Source: Chiridota heheva (taxonomy: Eukaryota; Echinodermata; Holothuroidea; Apodida; Chiridotidae). Taken from it: a stretch of 64,000 bases of DNA. Of the stretch, positions 32,574 to 47,499 are shown piece by piece. Position numbers and translations under genes: made by a program. The notes below the pieces were generated by a model, which was not told the origin of the DNA, searched no databases, and saw only the letters and a list, made by a program, of their open reading frames with translations. Numbering within the stretch: the stretch's first letter is position 1; every line of letters starts with the position of its first letter. The DNA is taken from contig JAIGNY010004475.1 in the NCBI GenBank assembly GCA_020152595.1, positions 2,822,144 through 2,886,143 of the forward strand. Reading direction: 5' to 3'.

Positions 32574-34602
32574 GTAAGCAAAAAATGTCATCTTTGTTTG
32601 AACTCAAGCATGGTGGAGCTGTTAGATATCCACCTGGTCTCTGGAAAAGAAAAGTCACTAACAGCTAAAGAAAATAACACACAAAACAATAAACAGTGGA
32701 AGTCTCACCTCAGATGAGCTTAAAACAATGAGAGTGATAAACACTTGATTGAGAGAGATGGGGAAGAACGATAGGGATGTAGACAGATGACCCAAGTGAC
32801 AGTACAGGTATTTGTAAGGGGGTGTTTGTATGTGAAAGGTATATGGACAGGTAGAGATTTTATATTCACCAGCAACAGCTTTCATTGGCGCCCATAGCAT
32901 GTATATTCAAAGTTGGAAGAATTTGTAATGTATGAAAGAGGACAGCTCAAAATATTGAATGTAGTTCTTTTCACTGAAAATCTTTCCATTTGTTTTCTCA
33001 CTAAGTTGAAGGGTATGGTAGATATTTAAAATCTCTTGGTCGTATTCAACTGCTTTCATTTAAATGAAGTTGGGGGAGGGTTAGGAAAACAGTAAGTTAA
33101 GATAGGGAAATTGATAGGTTTTCTCATTGTGATGTCAGATTTACATAAACACTAGCTGTCCTAACTTATGATGATAAGGCCATACAAATCTGAAATGCTT
33201 TCTAATGACTCACTTTTGACCAATATTGATGAAACCTGCAATTTTCTTAGTGCATATTATATGTTCTTCCAGTTAAGTTCAAGTGGTTGCTACTTGTTCA
33301 TAGATCTTAAAGAGAATGGGTGAGGTGTCGAAAAAACCCTGCCTGTCTGACAGGTGTTCACATTAGAGAGAGGGGGAGAGAGGGAGGGAGAATTTGATCA
33401 GAATTCCTCAAAGATATTACTAAGGGCAGAATTTCCTATTGCTTTAGCACATGACATTTAAATCTCGGCACAGATCAAACTAATACCTCTAATTTCAATT
33501 CTTAGTTTGAACAGTGCAAGGTTTATGCATATTTATATTTACTTTAACTGCTTTAGATGAGCCCTAAATGGTTTAACATATACTAAAATACCATGCAAAC
33601 AGAAAAAATTCCCATTAAAATTGCAATTAAATACTGACCATTTTTACAGTATTTAAAAATCTTAATTAATTAGCATACTGACCTCAGAATGGGACATTAG
33701 CAAATTGCTCATGTTAACTTTTTGTTTTTTGGTCCTTCCCTCAAACATTTTAAATGGGAGAAGTTGGCTACAGTGAACAGAAAATTATATATCATTATAA
33801 CATTGGCCCAGTTTGAACAATAAAACACAATTTGAGAACCTTTCATATTTGGAATTTAGGAAAGAAATATACCTTAAAGATATTTAGCTTTATTCCTGTT
33901 CATATATCACCACTTTTTACACATGCTGAAAAGTTTTGAAACTTTGGTGCAATTCTGACCATATAAAGACTGTTTTACTCAGGATTTAATGCTCTTTCAT
34001 CTGGGTAACATGAAGCAACACCTTTCCTTAGGAGGAATGGTCTGCAATCATTCACACTTAATGCACACCACCAGTTTGCAAACAAATTTCTCCCACTAAG
34101 GCACCTAACACGGATGAGTGATTTCAATCACAAAAGTGCCCTTATTACTCAGCACTGGCTTTTTGTAATCTTATACACACAAATATAACCTTGGGCCACT
34201 TGGCTGTGGTGTGCATGGGAATGGCAGATAAACAATCATTGTTTGGGTAGAAGCACAATACACTGAACAGCAAGTCAGGTTGGTAATTATCATACCTGAG
34301 TTTTCAGGATTAACTCAGGTGTTGGGTGCCGGTAGGCTTAAAGAGAAACTTTTTGGCATGAAAATCTTTATTTGTTTTTATACCCTTAATACATAGATAA
34401 TCAAACAGAAACCTAGGAAGACAAGTTTGTGTAATTAGACGGACATAAAGTATACTCTTGACATTATAGGAACTTTCCATTTCATAAAGATGGTATTGTG
34501 TTATAACGATGGACAGAAAAGTAAGTAAACTGTAAATTTATCAACTTGCAAAGTTTACATGTAACCAATGTTGTGTAATTTTTCATCAAATATCTATATT
34601 AG
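32574..34602. other. Intron between acidic exons and zinc-finger exon
   Basis: No gene. Nearly the whole stretch is repeated at 41797-43805 with small differences, so it is part of the segmental duplication. Confidence 0.7.
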
Positions 34603-36718
<2,116 letters not shown>

Positions 36719-36864
36719 AAGTTTGAGTACTAAAAGATTCCTTCCTAAAAAAAGAGTCCTAGATAATTCAGTCAATATGATTAAAACATTGATAACATCT
36801 GTTTTCTGTATGGTTCTTTTGATATTTCAGTTAAATATATTTATGGCTTTGGCAAAAAAATTGT

Positions 36865-37216
36865 TTGTTGTTATTATTATTATTATTATTATTATTTTTT
36901 TTATTTTTTTATTATTATCATTATTACTAATATTATTATTATTATCACAACTATTATTATTATTATTCTTATTATTATTATTATTATTATTTTTATTTTT
37001 ATTATTATTGTTTATTATTATTATTTTCACTATTTTCATTATCATTATTATTATTTTTATTATTATTTTCATTATTATTTTCATTATTAATATTTTCATT
37101 ATTATCGTTATTGTTATTATTGTTATTATTATTATTACTAATATTATTATTATTATTGTTATTATTATTATTATTACTAATATTATTATTATTATCATTA
37201 CTATTATTATTATTAC

Positions 37217-37270
<54 letters not shown>

Positions 37271-37335
37271 CATTATTATTATTATTATTATTATTAGTAG
37301 TAGTAGTAGTAGTAGTATTAGTATTATTAGTATTA
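36865..37335. repeat. ATT/TTA microsatellite
   Basis: Long interrupted ttattatta tract ending in a tagtagtag run. It produces long open frames of Ile/Leu that are not genes. The matching tract lies at 46128-46650. Confidence 0.95.
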
Positions 37336-37400
37336 TTTGTTGGGGGGAGGGGTGGGCTTTGGTATTTTTGAGGGAATAAGCCCCCAATAGCCCCCTTAGA

Positions 37401-38868
37401 CGACCCCTCCAGCTACCGCCCCATTGCCCTCACCTGCTGTCTCTGTAAAATTATGGAAAGATCATTAGCCAGAGACTAAATTGGTTCCTTAAGACCAACA
37501 GAATCCTCTCCCTTCACTTTCGGAAAGGTTGCAATACCCTGGACCATTTGATTACGCTCGTCACCGCTATCCGTGAATCATTTGCAAAAAAGGAACAACT
37601 CCATTGCCATCCTTTTTGACCTCGAGAAAGCTTTCGACATGTGGAAATACGGCATTACCCATAAGCTTTACACCATCTGCCTCAGAGGCCACCTTCCCAT
37701 CTTTATTCAAAACTTTCTCTCACCCAGGTACTTCCAAGTTCGTATTGACCACACCCTCTCCAACCCCTACCCCAAAGAAGAGGGCGTCCCTTAAGGCAGC
37801 CCTTTCTGCCCCACTGTCTTCAACCTTAGATTAACAACCTCACTGACAACCTTGGCCCCAACATCAAACGTATACGACTTCACCACATTTTACTCTTCCC
37901 CTAGCTTTCCTCTTGTCGAAAATTGGCTTCAACTCGGCCTCAACTGGCTGCAAGATTAGTGCAACAATAATGGTTTGAAATTCTTCAAAGACAAGACAAG
38001 TCTGCCTGCACTTCTGTCAATTCAACCTCCACCACAACCCGAACCTCGTGATCAACGGCAATTGCATCCCTAAATTTGACCACACTAAGTTCCTGGGTTT
38101 AACCCTAGACCCCAAGCTCTCCTACAATCAACACATCACCAACCTGAAACAGAAATGCAACAGCTCCATCAACGTTCTCTTCCTTCTCCCTAACACCACT
38201 TGGGGTGCGAACCCCCATGCTCTCCTCTAAATCCTCAGGCTCACCATTTGTGTTAAGCTCAACCTTGGCAATATTGTCTACTGTGCCGCTCACAACTTTT
38301 ACCTTAACACCATCCAAAATTAAGCCCCCCCATTATCACCCTTCACGTTGAAGCCACCAAACCCCCTCAACTAACCCCACTTTTTGCTAAGGTGTAGAAG
38401 GCTTAGCCTTTCATACGCTTTTAGAGCCCTCACCAACACCCAGAACCCTGTTTACAACCTCATTAGGTACCCCAATTTCTCCGCCCTCTTTGATAGGATT
38501 AAAACCCTATCCCTTTCCTTGCCTGCCCCCTGTACAACCTTCTTAGAGCTTCCCTCGCCTTAACAACTCAATAATTTAGCTCTTTCAGAAAACCCTCCAG
38601 ATAAGATTATCTCCTTCCCAAATCATGCTTCCCTCTACAACCATATTTAGTCCTCCTCTCCCACCCCTCTCTATACTTTTGCCCCTTTTTTGCACATAAT
38701 GTACTTCCTCTCCGGACCCCAGCTTCCTGGCTTTTAGTCTCAGTGTTTCTTTTAGTCTCCCCCTATTTTCTTTTCTTCCTACCTCTGGAACGATCTAACC
38801 TCTCAGGGCACATTTGACCCTCGCTGTTGTGGTGCCATTAAGCCATCATCAAACAAACTTCCTGCACA
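37401..38868 (+). mobile_element. 5'-truncated Jockey/I-like LINE, 3' half of ORF2 and 3' end
   Basis: It starts abruptly at SSYRPIALTCCLCKIMER (reverse-transcriptase domain 1/2 region). FDLEKAFDMWKYGITHKLYT follows near 37615, then KEEGVP just before a stop where PQGS is expected. Later sequence matches the longer copy at 50183-51118. Multiple stops and frameshifts make it non-functional. The 3' end (cttttcttcctacctctgg ... atcatcaaacaaac) matches the stub at 12985. It begins at the very edge of the segmental duplication. Confidence 0.75.
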
Positions 38869-40400
38869 GATGGGAGTCACAAAATAAGGAAATTATTTAA
38901 ATAAATTGAAGAGAAATTTGGTAAAATTATTGATGAATTTGGCAACATTTCCCAAAATTTGAAGAAAACCTCCTAAAATTTCTGAGAATAAAAGGAAGTT
39001 TTCTTGAAAATTTAAGGATATTTTCCAAAAATTGGAGATTTCCTGATAAGCAGCAACTTTAACAACGTTAATAGAAACTTAATTTAGCATGGTGTAATTT
39101 TTTCCGTTCGTAACCGGATTTTTTTTTGGTTTTGCCTCCCAGATTGGGGACACTAATTCTTACGCCCTTGCCCCATGTGCACATTTTTGCTAGGATGGTC
39201 AATGTTATAATTCCCCTGCCCTTCCCACCCCCTCTTTCATCATATACTTTTTGAACCATTGGAACCCACAATTTACATGAGGATAGTATTACCTTTGTTC
39301 TACCCGTCTTCGGAAAAGTGGTTCAGTCAGTTTCCATTATCCGTACTTGATACGGCTCACTTATTCCCCTGGATTGCAACAATATGGCTTTTTACAAATG
39401 GCGTATCTTTCAGGGGGAGGGGGAGACGGTAATTATGTATAAACAAAATGCTGTATCCAGAGGTGTAGAAAACTGGGGAGAGGGAAATGCCCCTGTGTAA
39501 GATTTAACTTTTCTGTGTATGCTTTTTCTCCGATTGGGAGGTAAAATTTGTAGTTAGTTATTAACATAAACTTCAAAAAAATTAACAAGGTAATTTTGTG
39601 AAATTATTGGTAATTTTTGTAACATATACTTTCAAAAAAAGGCTGTCTCAAATGTATAGTAAAACAAGAATCAGAAATTAATATAAATGATTCAGACACT
39701 GTAACACTCGTCACACAAATCGTAACACTCGTCAAAATCATTAAATCAATGAGAAAACAACAGATTAAACTGTTGATTTCCTGAGCTCTCATAATGTTTT
39801 ATTAGAATGAAGTTCCAACTTGTCACTTATCTGCTCATGATTAGGAGCTGCAGATTGTTCTTTAACTGCACTGCAGAATTTTGAAAGATATTTGTGAAAA
39901 TAAAAAAAACCTGCGTCATATTTTATGTAACACGCGTCACATGTGCACAAAAAGTAAAGTATTCTTGCTTGATATATGATAGAGAATTGAAAAATAGACT
40001 TCACTACCAAAAATCCCATCACGAAATCTATTTTATTTTCAAGTGCTGAAGTTATATCCAAGTTTGAAGTTGCAACATGGACGCTGTCAGTTTGTCTATT
40101 TTTTTGTTGAAATTACCAGATTACAGCAATGCCGTCGGAAGGTCTTTGATATGGGGGGAGGAGGGGGGGGGGGGGGCTGAATTAGCATTTGCTAAATGTT
40201 TACAGCGCGTTAGCGCTATCCGAGCGCAAAGCGTGAGATTTCCGGCGTGGGATGCAAGGGTCTGCGAAGTCCCGTTAGGAGTCCAGGAGGGGGAAGCTGG
40301 CACGTTTTCAATCTTTTGTGGGTCTAAAATGATATCATTTGGAAGGGTATAGTGAGACAGCCAGAGAGAGCTTTTCTTAAACAGTTAAAGGAATTTAACT
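38869..40400. other. Spacer, no gene seen
   Basis: 38890-39045 holds the minus-oriented aaattttgggaaat-type degenerate repeat also seen at 51.2, 51.9 and 57.5 kb. The frame at 40077-40352 lies partly over a G run and a cgagcgcaaagcgtgag repeat motif and is not supported as a gene. Confidence 0.5.
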
Positions 40401-41329
40401 CCGTCCAGCCGTCCACAGATTTGTCCTGAGATTTCCTCAGAAATATTAAAGTTTTTTTGAGAATTCCTCAGAAAATGTTAAAGTTTCTTCAGACTTCCTC
40501 AGAAAAAGCTAAAGTTTCTTCAGATATCCTTATGGAAGGTTAGAATTTCCTTATAAAATGTTAACGATGACGAGTGAACACACAATTACATTGACGGGTC
40601 GTCGCCTGCGTATTAAACATGATAGTAACAATGCTACCACGAACGCTTAATACGACCGGGCGAGAACACAGGTCTGACGTGCGGACAGACATAACATCGA
40701 CAACCAAGTCAATGTCCACGGCCTTTGATAACCCAGTTGTGGTGCACTGGCGTGTCTACCCAACCCAGGCTTGAACCCAGGGCCTCGTGGTCTGTAGACA
40801 TGTATGATAACCGCTACACCACAGTTAGTAGACAGAATGTTAAAGTTTTTCAGAGATACTTAAGATAGGATTAAGACTAGTTTCCTTAAAAAGTCTACAA
40901 CACATTTGATATTTTCTAAGAAGTTAACTGTAAAATGATATAATTTTCTAATATTCTTCAGAGATCTTCAAGTCTCTCTTGTAGTACTTGAGATTTAAAA
41001 TCCTTAAAATTCTTCAAAATATTTGGGCACCAACATTGTATCAGGCATGATTTTTTAAACTCCACCTTTATTATTATGCTCATTTGCATAAAATTGCTAC
41101 AGTATTATGACCTGACCAGACTTTTTTATTTAATATGTTTAATCAGGGAGTGTGACAGAATGTGATTGCATATAAACATAGGGAGGGATGCCATGTGGGA
41201 CATGGATGGGGGCCATGAAGGACATATGATTTAATATTTACCATGTTGTATACACCAAGGGCTATATCAGGCATAATTGTTTGACTCCACCTTTTTTTCT
41301 TATTCAACAACTCATTTGCATATAAGTTA
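40401..41329 (+). mobile_element. HINE-like element, copy C, truncated both sides
   Basis: It aligns with the left arms of the copies at 5530 and 17900 from ccgtccacagatttgtc to tcatttgcatataagtta. The terminal palindrome and the minisatellite core are missing. It breaks on the right at aagtta (41324-41329), where the duplicated zinc-finger block begins. It carries a SINE insertion at 40565-40835. Confidence 0.75.
40565..40835 (-). mobile_element. tRNA-derived SINE with 8-bp target duplication
   Basis: The insert is flanked by aatgttaa on both sides (40557-40564 and 40836-40843). The same position is uninterrupted in the two other copies of the host element (near 5667 and 18037). On the minus strand the head reads TGTGGTGTAGCGGTTATCA (RNA polymerase III A-box, tRNA-like) and, about 40 bases later, GGGTTCAAGCCTGGG (B-box). 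The body and tail, without a poly-A, extend to 40565. Size (271 bp), promoter boxes and duplication fit a tRNA-derived SINE. It encodes nothing. Confidence 0.8.
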
Positions 41330-41374
41330 CATTTGAACAAGAGGTTGAAGTTAAGCAAAAAGTCACCCCTTCAG
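41326..41374 (+). pseudogene. 3' remnant of an acidic exon
   Basis: The last 49 bases of an acidic exon unit (EVTFEQEVEVKQKVTPS in frame) with an intact donor (TTCAG|GTAAGT) but no acceptor, since the block was cut here. Confidence 0.65.
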
Positions 41375-41595
41375 GTAAGTGAGAATACAAATCTTCTTCA
41401 TTTGATCTCATGCATAATGGAGCCATTAGATATACATTTGGTCCATGGAATAGAACAGTCAACGAGCTCAAATGCTTGAAAATTTCTCTAAAACTAGGAA
41501 AATAACAAAATCAAAATAATTTCACAAGTTCATAGAACCTAACATTTGAACAGAATTAAAATTGAAAGATTCAAGATTTATTATTTTCTTTGAAG

Positions 41596-41796
41596 ACGAT
41601 TATACGAGTAAACTGGAGGTAGATCATGACAAGGATGTGGAAAACCCACTAGTCCAAGACGAGTGTGATGGGGGTCAGGTGACTATCACAAAAGAGGTTG
41701 CGGTAAAAGTAAAACAAGCAGAGTGCGCTGTTACGCCAGAAGTTATAGTTGAACAAGTGGTTGGGATTAAACAAGAAGTCTGTGACACCCCTTCAG
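41596..41796 (+). CDS. Acidic exon unit of the downstream zinc-finger copy
   Basis: 201 bp, phase 1-1, same splice sites as the exon at 32376. It encodes DDYTSKLEVDHDKDVENPLV ... KEVAVKVKQAECAVTPEVIV and EQVVGIKQEVCDTPS, one codon longer than the upstream copy. It is the only complete acidic unit in this copy. Its exit phase matches the zinc-finger exon at 43806. Confidence 0.55.
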
Positions 41797-43805
41797 GTAA
41801 GCAAAAAATGTCATCTTTGTTTGAACTCATGCATGGTGGAGCTGTTAGATATCCACCTGGTCTCTGGAAAAGAAAAGTCACTAACAGCTAAAGAAAATAA
41901 CAAACAATAAACAGTGGAAGTCTCACCTCAGATGAGCTTAAAACAATGAGAGTGATAAACACTTGATTGAGAGAGATGGGGAAGAACGATAGGGATGTAG
42001 ACAGATGACCCAAGTGACAGTACAGGTATTTGTAGGGGGGTGTTTGTATGTGAAAGGTATATGGACAGGTAGAGATTTTATATTCACCAGCAACAGCTTT
42101 CATTGGCGCCCATAGCATGTCTATTCAAAGTTGGAAGAATTTGTAATGTATGCAAAATGTGTGATGTATGAAAGAGGACAGCTCAAAATATTGAATGTAG
42201 TTCTTTTCACTGAAAAACTTGGTCGTATTCGTAAACTCTTGGTCGTATTCAACTGCTTCCATTTAAATGAAGTTGGGGAAGGGTTAGGAAAACAGTAAGT
42301 TAACATAGGGAAATTGATAGGTTTTCTCTTTGTGATGTCAGATTTACATAAACACTGTCATAACTTATAATAATAAGGCCATACAAATCTGAAATGCTTT
42401 CTAATGACTCACTTTTGACCAATATTGATAAAACTTTTTGCAATTTTCTTAGTGCATATTATATGTTCTTCCAGTGAAGTTCAAGTGGTTGCTACTTGTT
42501 CATAGATCTTAAAGAGAATGGGTGAGGTGTCGAAAAAAACCTGCCTGTCTGACAGGTGTTCACATTAGAGAGAGGGGGAGAGAGGGGAGGAGAATTTGAT
42601 CAGAATTCCTCAAAGATATTACTAAGGGCAGAATTTCCTATTGCTTTACCACATGACATTTAAATCTCGGCACAGATCAAACTAATACCTTTAATTTCAA
42701 TTCTTAGTTTGAACAGTGCAAGGTTTATGCATATTTATATTTACTTCAACTGCTTTAGATGAGCTTTAAATGGTTTAACATATACTAAAATAACATGCAA
42801 ACAGCAAAAATTCCCATTAAAATTGCAATTAAATACTGACCATTTTTACAGTATTTAAAAATCTTAATTAATTAGCATACTGACCTCAGAATGGGACATT
42901 AGCAAATTGCTCATGTTAACTTTTTGTTTTTTGGTCCTTCCCTCAAACATTTTAAATGGGAGAAGTTGGCTACAGTGAACAGAAAATTATATATCATTAT
43001 AACATTGGCCCAGTTTAAACAATAAAACACAATTTGAGAACCTTTCATATTTGAAATTTAGGAAAGAAATATACCTTAAAGATATTTAGCTTTATTCCTG
43101 TTCGTATATCACCACTTTTTACACATGCTGAAAAGTTTTGAAACTTTGGTGCAATTCTGACCATATAGAGACTGTTTTACTCAGGATTTAATGCTCTTTT
43201 ATCTGGGTAACATGAAGCAATACCTTTCCTTTGGAGGAATGGTCTGCAATCATTCACACTTAATGCACATCACCAGTTTGCAAACAAATTTCTCCCACTA
43301 AGGCACCTAACACGGATGAGTGATTTCAATCACAAAAGTGCCCTTATTACTCAGCACTGGCTTTTTGTAATCTTATACACACAAATATAACCTTGGGCCA
43401 CTTGGCTGTGGTGTGCATGGGAATGGCAGATAAACAATCATTGTTTGGGGTAGAGGCACAATACACTGAACAGGAAGTCAGGTTGGTAATTGTCATACCT
43501 GAGTTTTCAGGATTAACTCAGGTGTTGGGTGCCGGTAGGCTTAAAGAGAAACTTTTTGGCATGAAAATCTTTATTTGTTTTTATACCCTTAATACATAGA
43601 TAATCAAACAGAAACCTAGGAAGACAAGTTTGTGTAATTAGACCGACATAAAGTATACTCTTGACATTATAGGAACTTTCCATTTCATAAAGATGGTATT
43701 GTGTTATAACGATGGACAGAAAAGTAAGTAAACTGTAAAATTATCAACTAGCAAAGTTTACATGTAACCAATGTTGTGTAATTTTTCATCAAATATCTAT
43801 ATTAG
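41797..43805. other. Intron, duplicate of 32574-34602
   Basis: No gene. Small differences from the upstream copy, for example an extra cttggtcgtattcgtaaact near 42220. Confidence 0.7.
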
Positions 43806-44998
43806 ATTTGGAGTATGTAGCAGAAAGAAAATATGTTTGGAAAATTGGTGGTCAATGTGTTCAAGAAGGGTATTGGATGGGGGATTCTGGCAACCAATCA
43901 GAACTGTGTGACGCGGATGAGAAGTTACAACAATCAGAGAAAGATATGGTAGTATTACATGAAAGTCATAATACATCTGTTTCCAGACAATCATATCCTC
44001 AAGAGGACAGCGAGAATAATATCAGTGATGTACATGCTCCAAGCAGACACAAAACGACACACTCAGGTAAAAACCTACACATCTGCAAGTTCTGTGATAA
44101 AAATTTCAGTCAGCCTCGTACTTTGAAGGCACATGAAAGGACACATACAATGGAAAAGCCATACAAATGCCAATATTGTGAAATGGCTTTTATTAATTCA
44201 TCCCGTTTGATCAAACATGAAAGGACGCATACAGGTGAAAAGCCATACAGCTGCAAGTACTGTGGAAAATGTTTTATTCAGTCGTCTGATGTAAAGAAAC
44301 ATGAAAGGACACATACAGGTGAAAAGCCATACAGCTGCAAGTACTGTGGAAAATGTTTTATTCAGTCGTCTGATGTAAAGAAACATGAAAGGACACATAC
44401 AGGTGAAAAGCCATACAAATGCCAGTATTGTGAAAAGGCTTTTATTAATTCATCTCATATGATCAAACATGAAAGGACGCACACAGTTGAAAAGCCATAC
44501 AGCTGCAAATACTGTGAAAAGGCTTTTAGTGCTTCATCTTCTCGGAAGAGTCATGAAAGGATACATACAGGTGAAAAGCCACACATCTGCAAGTTCTGTG
44601 ATAAAAGATACAGTCGGCTTTTTAGTTTGAAGACACATGAAAGGACTCATACTGGTGAAAAGCCATACAAATGCCAGTATTGTGAAAAGGCTTTTAGAGG
44701 TTTATCTACTCTGAAGGGGCATGAAAAGATACATACAGGTGAAAAGCCATACAGCTGCAAGTACTGTGATAAAAGATTCAGGCGGCTTTCTAATTTGAAA
44801 ACACATGAGAGGACTCATACTGGTGAAAAGCCATACAGCTGCAAGTACTGTGATAAAAGATTCAGTCGGCTTTCTAATTTGAAAACACATGAGAGGACAC
44901 ATACTGGTGAAAAGCTATACAAATGCCAGTATTGTGAAAAGGATTTTAGTAATTCATCTCATTTGATCAAACATGGAAGGACGCACACAGGTGAATAG
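43806..44998 (+). CDS. C2H2 zinc-finger protein, 11 fingers, downstream copy
   Basis: Starts after the acceptor tctatattag (43805), where a split Asp codon joins the acidic exon, and is open for about 397 codons. Residues 1-88: finger-free, Ser/Gln/Asp-rich lead (LEYVAERKYVWKIGG). Then 11 tandem C2H2 fingers (C-X2-C-X12-H-X3-H) with TGEKPY-type linkers, several with YKCQYCEK or YSCKYCGK starts. Fingers 3 and 4 are identical at the protein level. The frame ends at TAG (44996-44998) within a linker (HTGE, stop, then PYSC), that is, where Lys is expected. No KRAB, SCAN, BTB or ZAD domain is visible. Family knowledge: such proteins bind DNA in the nucleus, often as repressors; the target is unknown. 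It may give a truncated but working protein, or be a young pseudogene. Confidence 0.6.
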
Positions 44999-45978
44999 CC
45001 ATACAGCTGCAAATACTGTGAAAAGGCTTTTAGTGTTTCATCTTCTCGGAAGAGTCATGAAAGGATGCAAACAGGTGAAAAGCCATACAAATGCCAGTAT
45101 TGTGAAAAGGATTTTAGTAAGTCATCTCATTTGATCAGACATAAAAGGACACATACAGGTGAAAAGCCATACAGCTGCAATTATTGTGATAACAGTTTCA
45201 GTGAGCTTTCTGGTTTGAAGAAACATGAAAAGATACATACAGGTGAAAAGCCATACAATTGCCAGTATTGTGAAAAAAGCTATACAGCTGCAAGTTCTGT
45301 GGTAAAAGTTTCAGTCTGCTTGGTAATTTGAAGGTACATGAAAAGACACATGAAGGTGAAAAGCCACACATCTGTAAGTTCTGTGGTAAAAGTTTCAGTC
45401 GGCTTGGTAATTTGAAGGTACATGAAAGGACACATACAGGTGAAAAGCCACACATCTGCGAGTTCTGTGGTAAAAGTTTCAGTCAGCTTTTTAGTTTGAA
45501 GACACATGAAAGGACTCATACAGGTGAAAAGCCATACAAATGCCAGTATTGTGAAAAGGATTTTAGTAATTCATCTCATTTGATCAAACATGAAAGGAAG
45601 CACACAGGTGAATAGCCATACAGCTGCAAATACTGTGAAAAGGCTTTTAGTGTTTCATCTTCTCGGAAGAGTCATGCAAGGATGCATACAGGTGAAAAGC
45701 CATACAAATGCCAGTATTGTGAAAAGGATTTTAGTAATTCATCTCATTTGATCAGACATAAAAGGACACATACAGGTGAAAAGCCATACAGCTGCAATTA
45801 TTGTGATAACAGTTTCAGTGAGCTTTCTGGTTTGAAGAAACATGAAAAGATACATACAGGTGAAAAGCCATACAATTGCCAGTATTGTGAAAAACGTTTC
45901 AGTAATTCATCTGATGTAAAGAAACATGAAAGGACACATACAGGTGAAAAGGTCATACCGTTGCAAGTAGTGTGATTA
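44999..45978 (+). pseudogene. Zinc-finger array continuation beyond the stop
   Basis: In the same frame after the TAG come [16 protein letters not shown] and three more fingers. A frameshift in a degraded finger (near 45285; CEKSYTAASS) moves the frame, and four fingers follow up to a second TAG (45613-45615) at the same linker position. Three or four last fingers end in KVIPLQVV and TGA (about 45973). One His is replaced (HERMQTGE). The stretch before each TAG and the fingers after it are near-identical, so the finger array duplicated internally after the stop arose. Confidence 0.75.
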
Positions 45979-46127
45979 AAGTTTGAGTACTAAAAGATTC
46001 CTTCCTAAAAAAAGAGTCCTAGATAATTCAGTCAATATGATTAAATAATTGCCAACATCTGTTTTCTGTATGGTTCTTTTGATATTTCAGTTAAATATAT
46101 TTATGGCTTTGGCAAAAAAAAATTGTT

Positions 46128-46650
<523 letters not shown>

Positions 46651-46713
46651 TGTTGGGGGAGGGGTGGGCTTTGGTATTTTTGAGGGAATAAGCCCCCAAT
46701 AGCCCCCTTAGAC

Positions 46714-47499
46714 ACACCACTGCTTGTCGGGCAAAATTCCCAATTTTCCGTGGGGTTTGCTGCACATTATATGATCAATTTAGCGGCCTCATTACAATGA
46801 GGTTGATTTTACTTTTTCTTCATAACTTTGAGGGAGTAAACAAGCAAAATAGTTTGTTTTTCATCGTAACATTCTTTCGCCATAACTTCTTGTTTTTCTT
46901 GAAATAGAATTGGAAGGGGCTGGGTTGGGATTTGGGAACATCTGGACTTCCTGAAAAGTTTTGACCATTATCCCGTCCTCCCCATTCATCTCTACCCAAG
47001 AGACTTTGATCTGTCCACCTCTGATCGTACATCACAAATTTGCGTCAATTAAAAACTGATAAAAATTTGGTCACCCATAGCTCAAAAACTTTGAGTGCTA
47101 TTTTCAAAATTTAAAAACTGATATGCTCAGAATGACCAGACTCTTTCAAACAATACAGAAATATTTTAATTTCTGAGTGATGACAGCAATTTAACCCATA
47201 ATATTACTCGAAACCGAACATTTGTACATGTAAATTTAACATATGCCGATTACATATGTCGATTTCGGGACTTATGGCACACTGGGTACATACCACACCA
47301 ATGGTCACCATTACAGTCACAGTTGTCAAACTTTATCCCAAAATCTTGGGATTTATCAGACTGCTGGGGTTTTCTTTGCGCAATTTGTTCTTTGGAAAAT
47401 ATCTTGCAGAGAAAGCGGGGGTAGGGGTGCAAACTCCCTCCTGAAAGGATTTCACCTTGCCATTTGCATGCTTCTTGCCTCGGGTCTCCCAGCCCTTGG
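46714..47499. other. Spacer, no gene seen
   Basis: Unique-looking DNA beyond the duplicated block. Composition turns C-rich near 47500, where the next LINE starts. Confidence 0.5.

Noticed and set aside
36723..37387. Ile/Leu-rich membrane-like proteins over the ATT tracts (also at 46123-46715)
   Set aside because: Translations of a microsatellite; not coding.
40077..40352. 91-codon open frame
   Set aside because: It overlaps a G run and a repetitive cgagcgcaaagcgtgag motif; no domain or splice support.
40700..40830. A functional tRNA gene on the minus strand
   Set aside because: A and B boxes are present but the acceptor stem does not pair and the unit lies inside a target duplication, so it is a SINE head.
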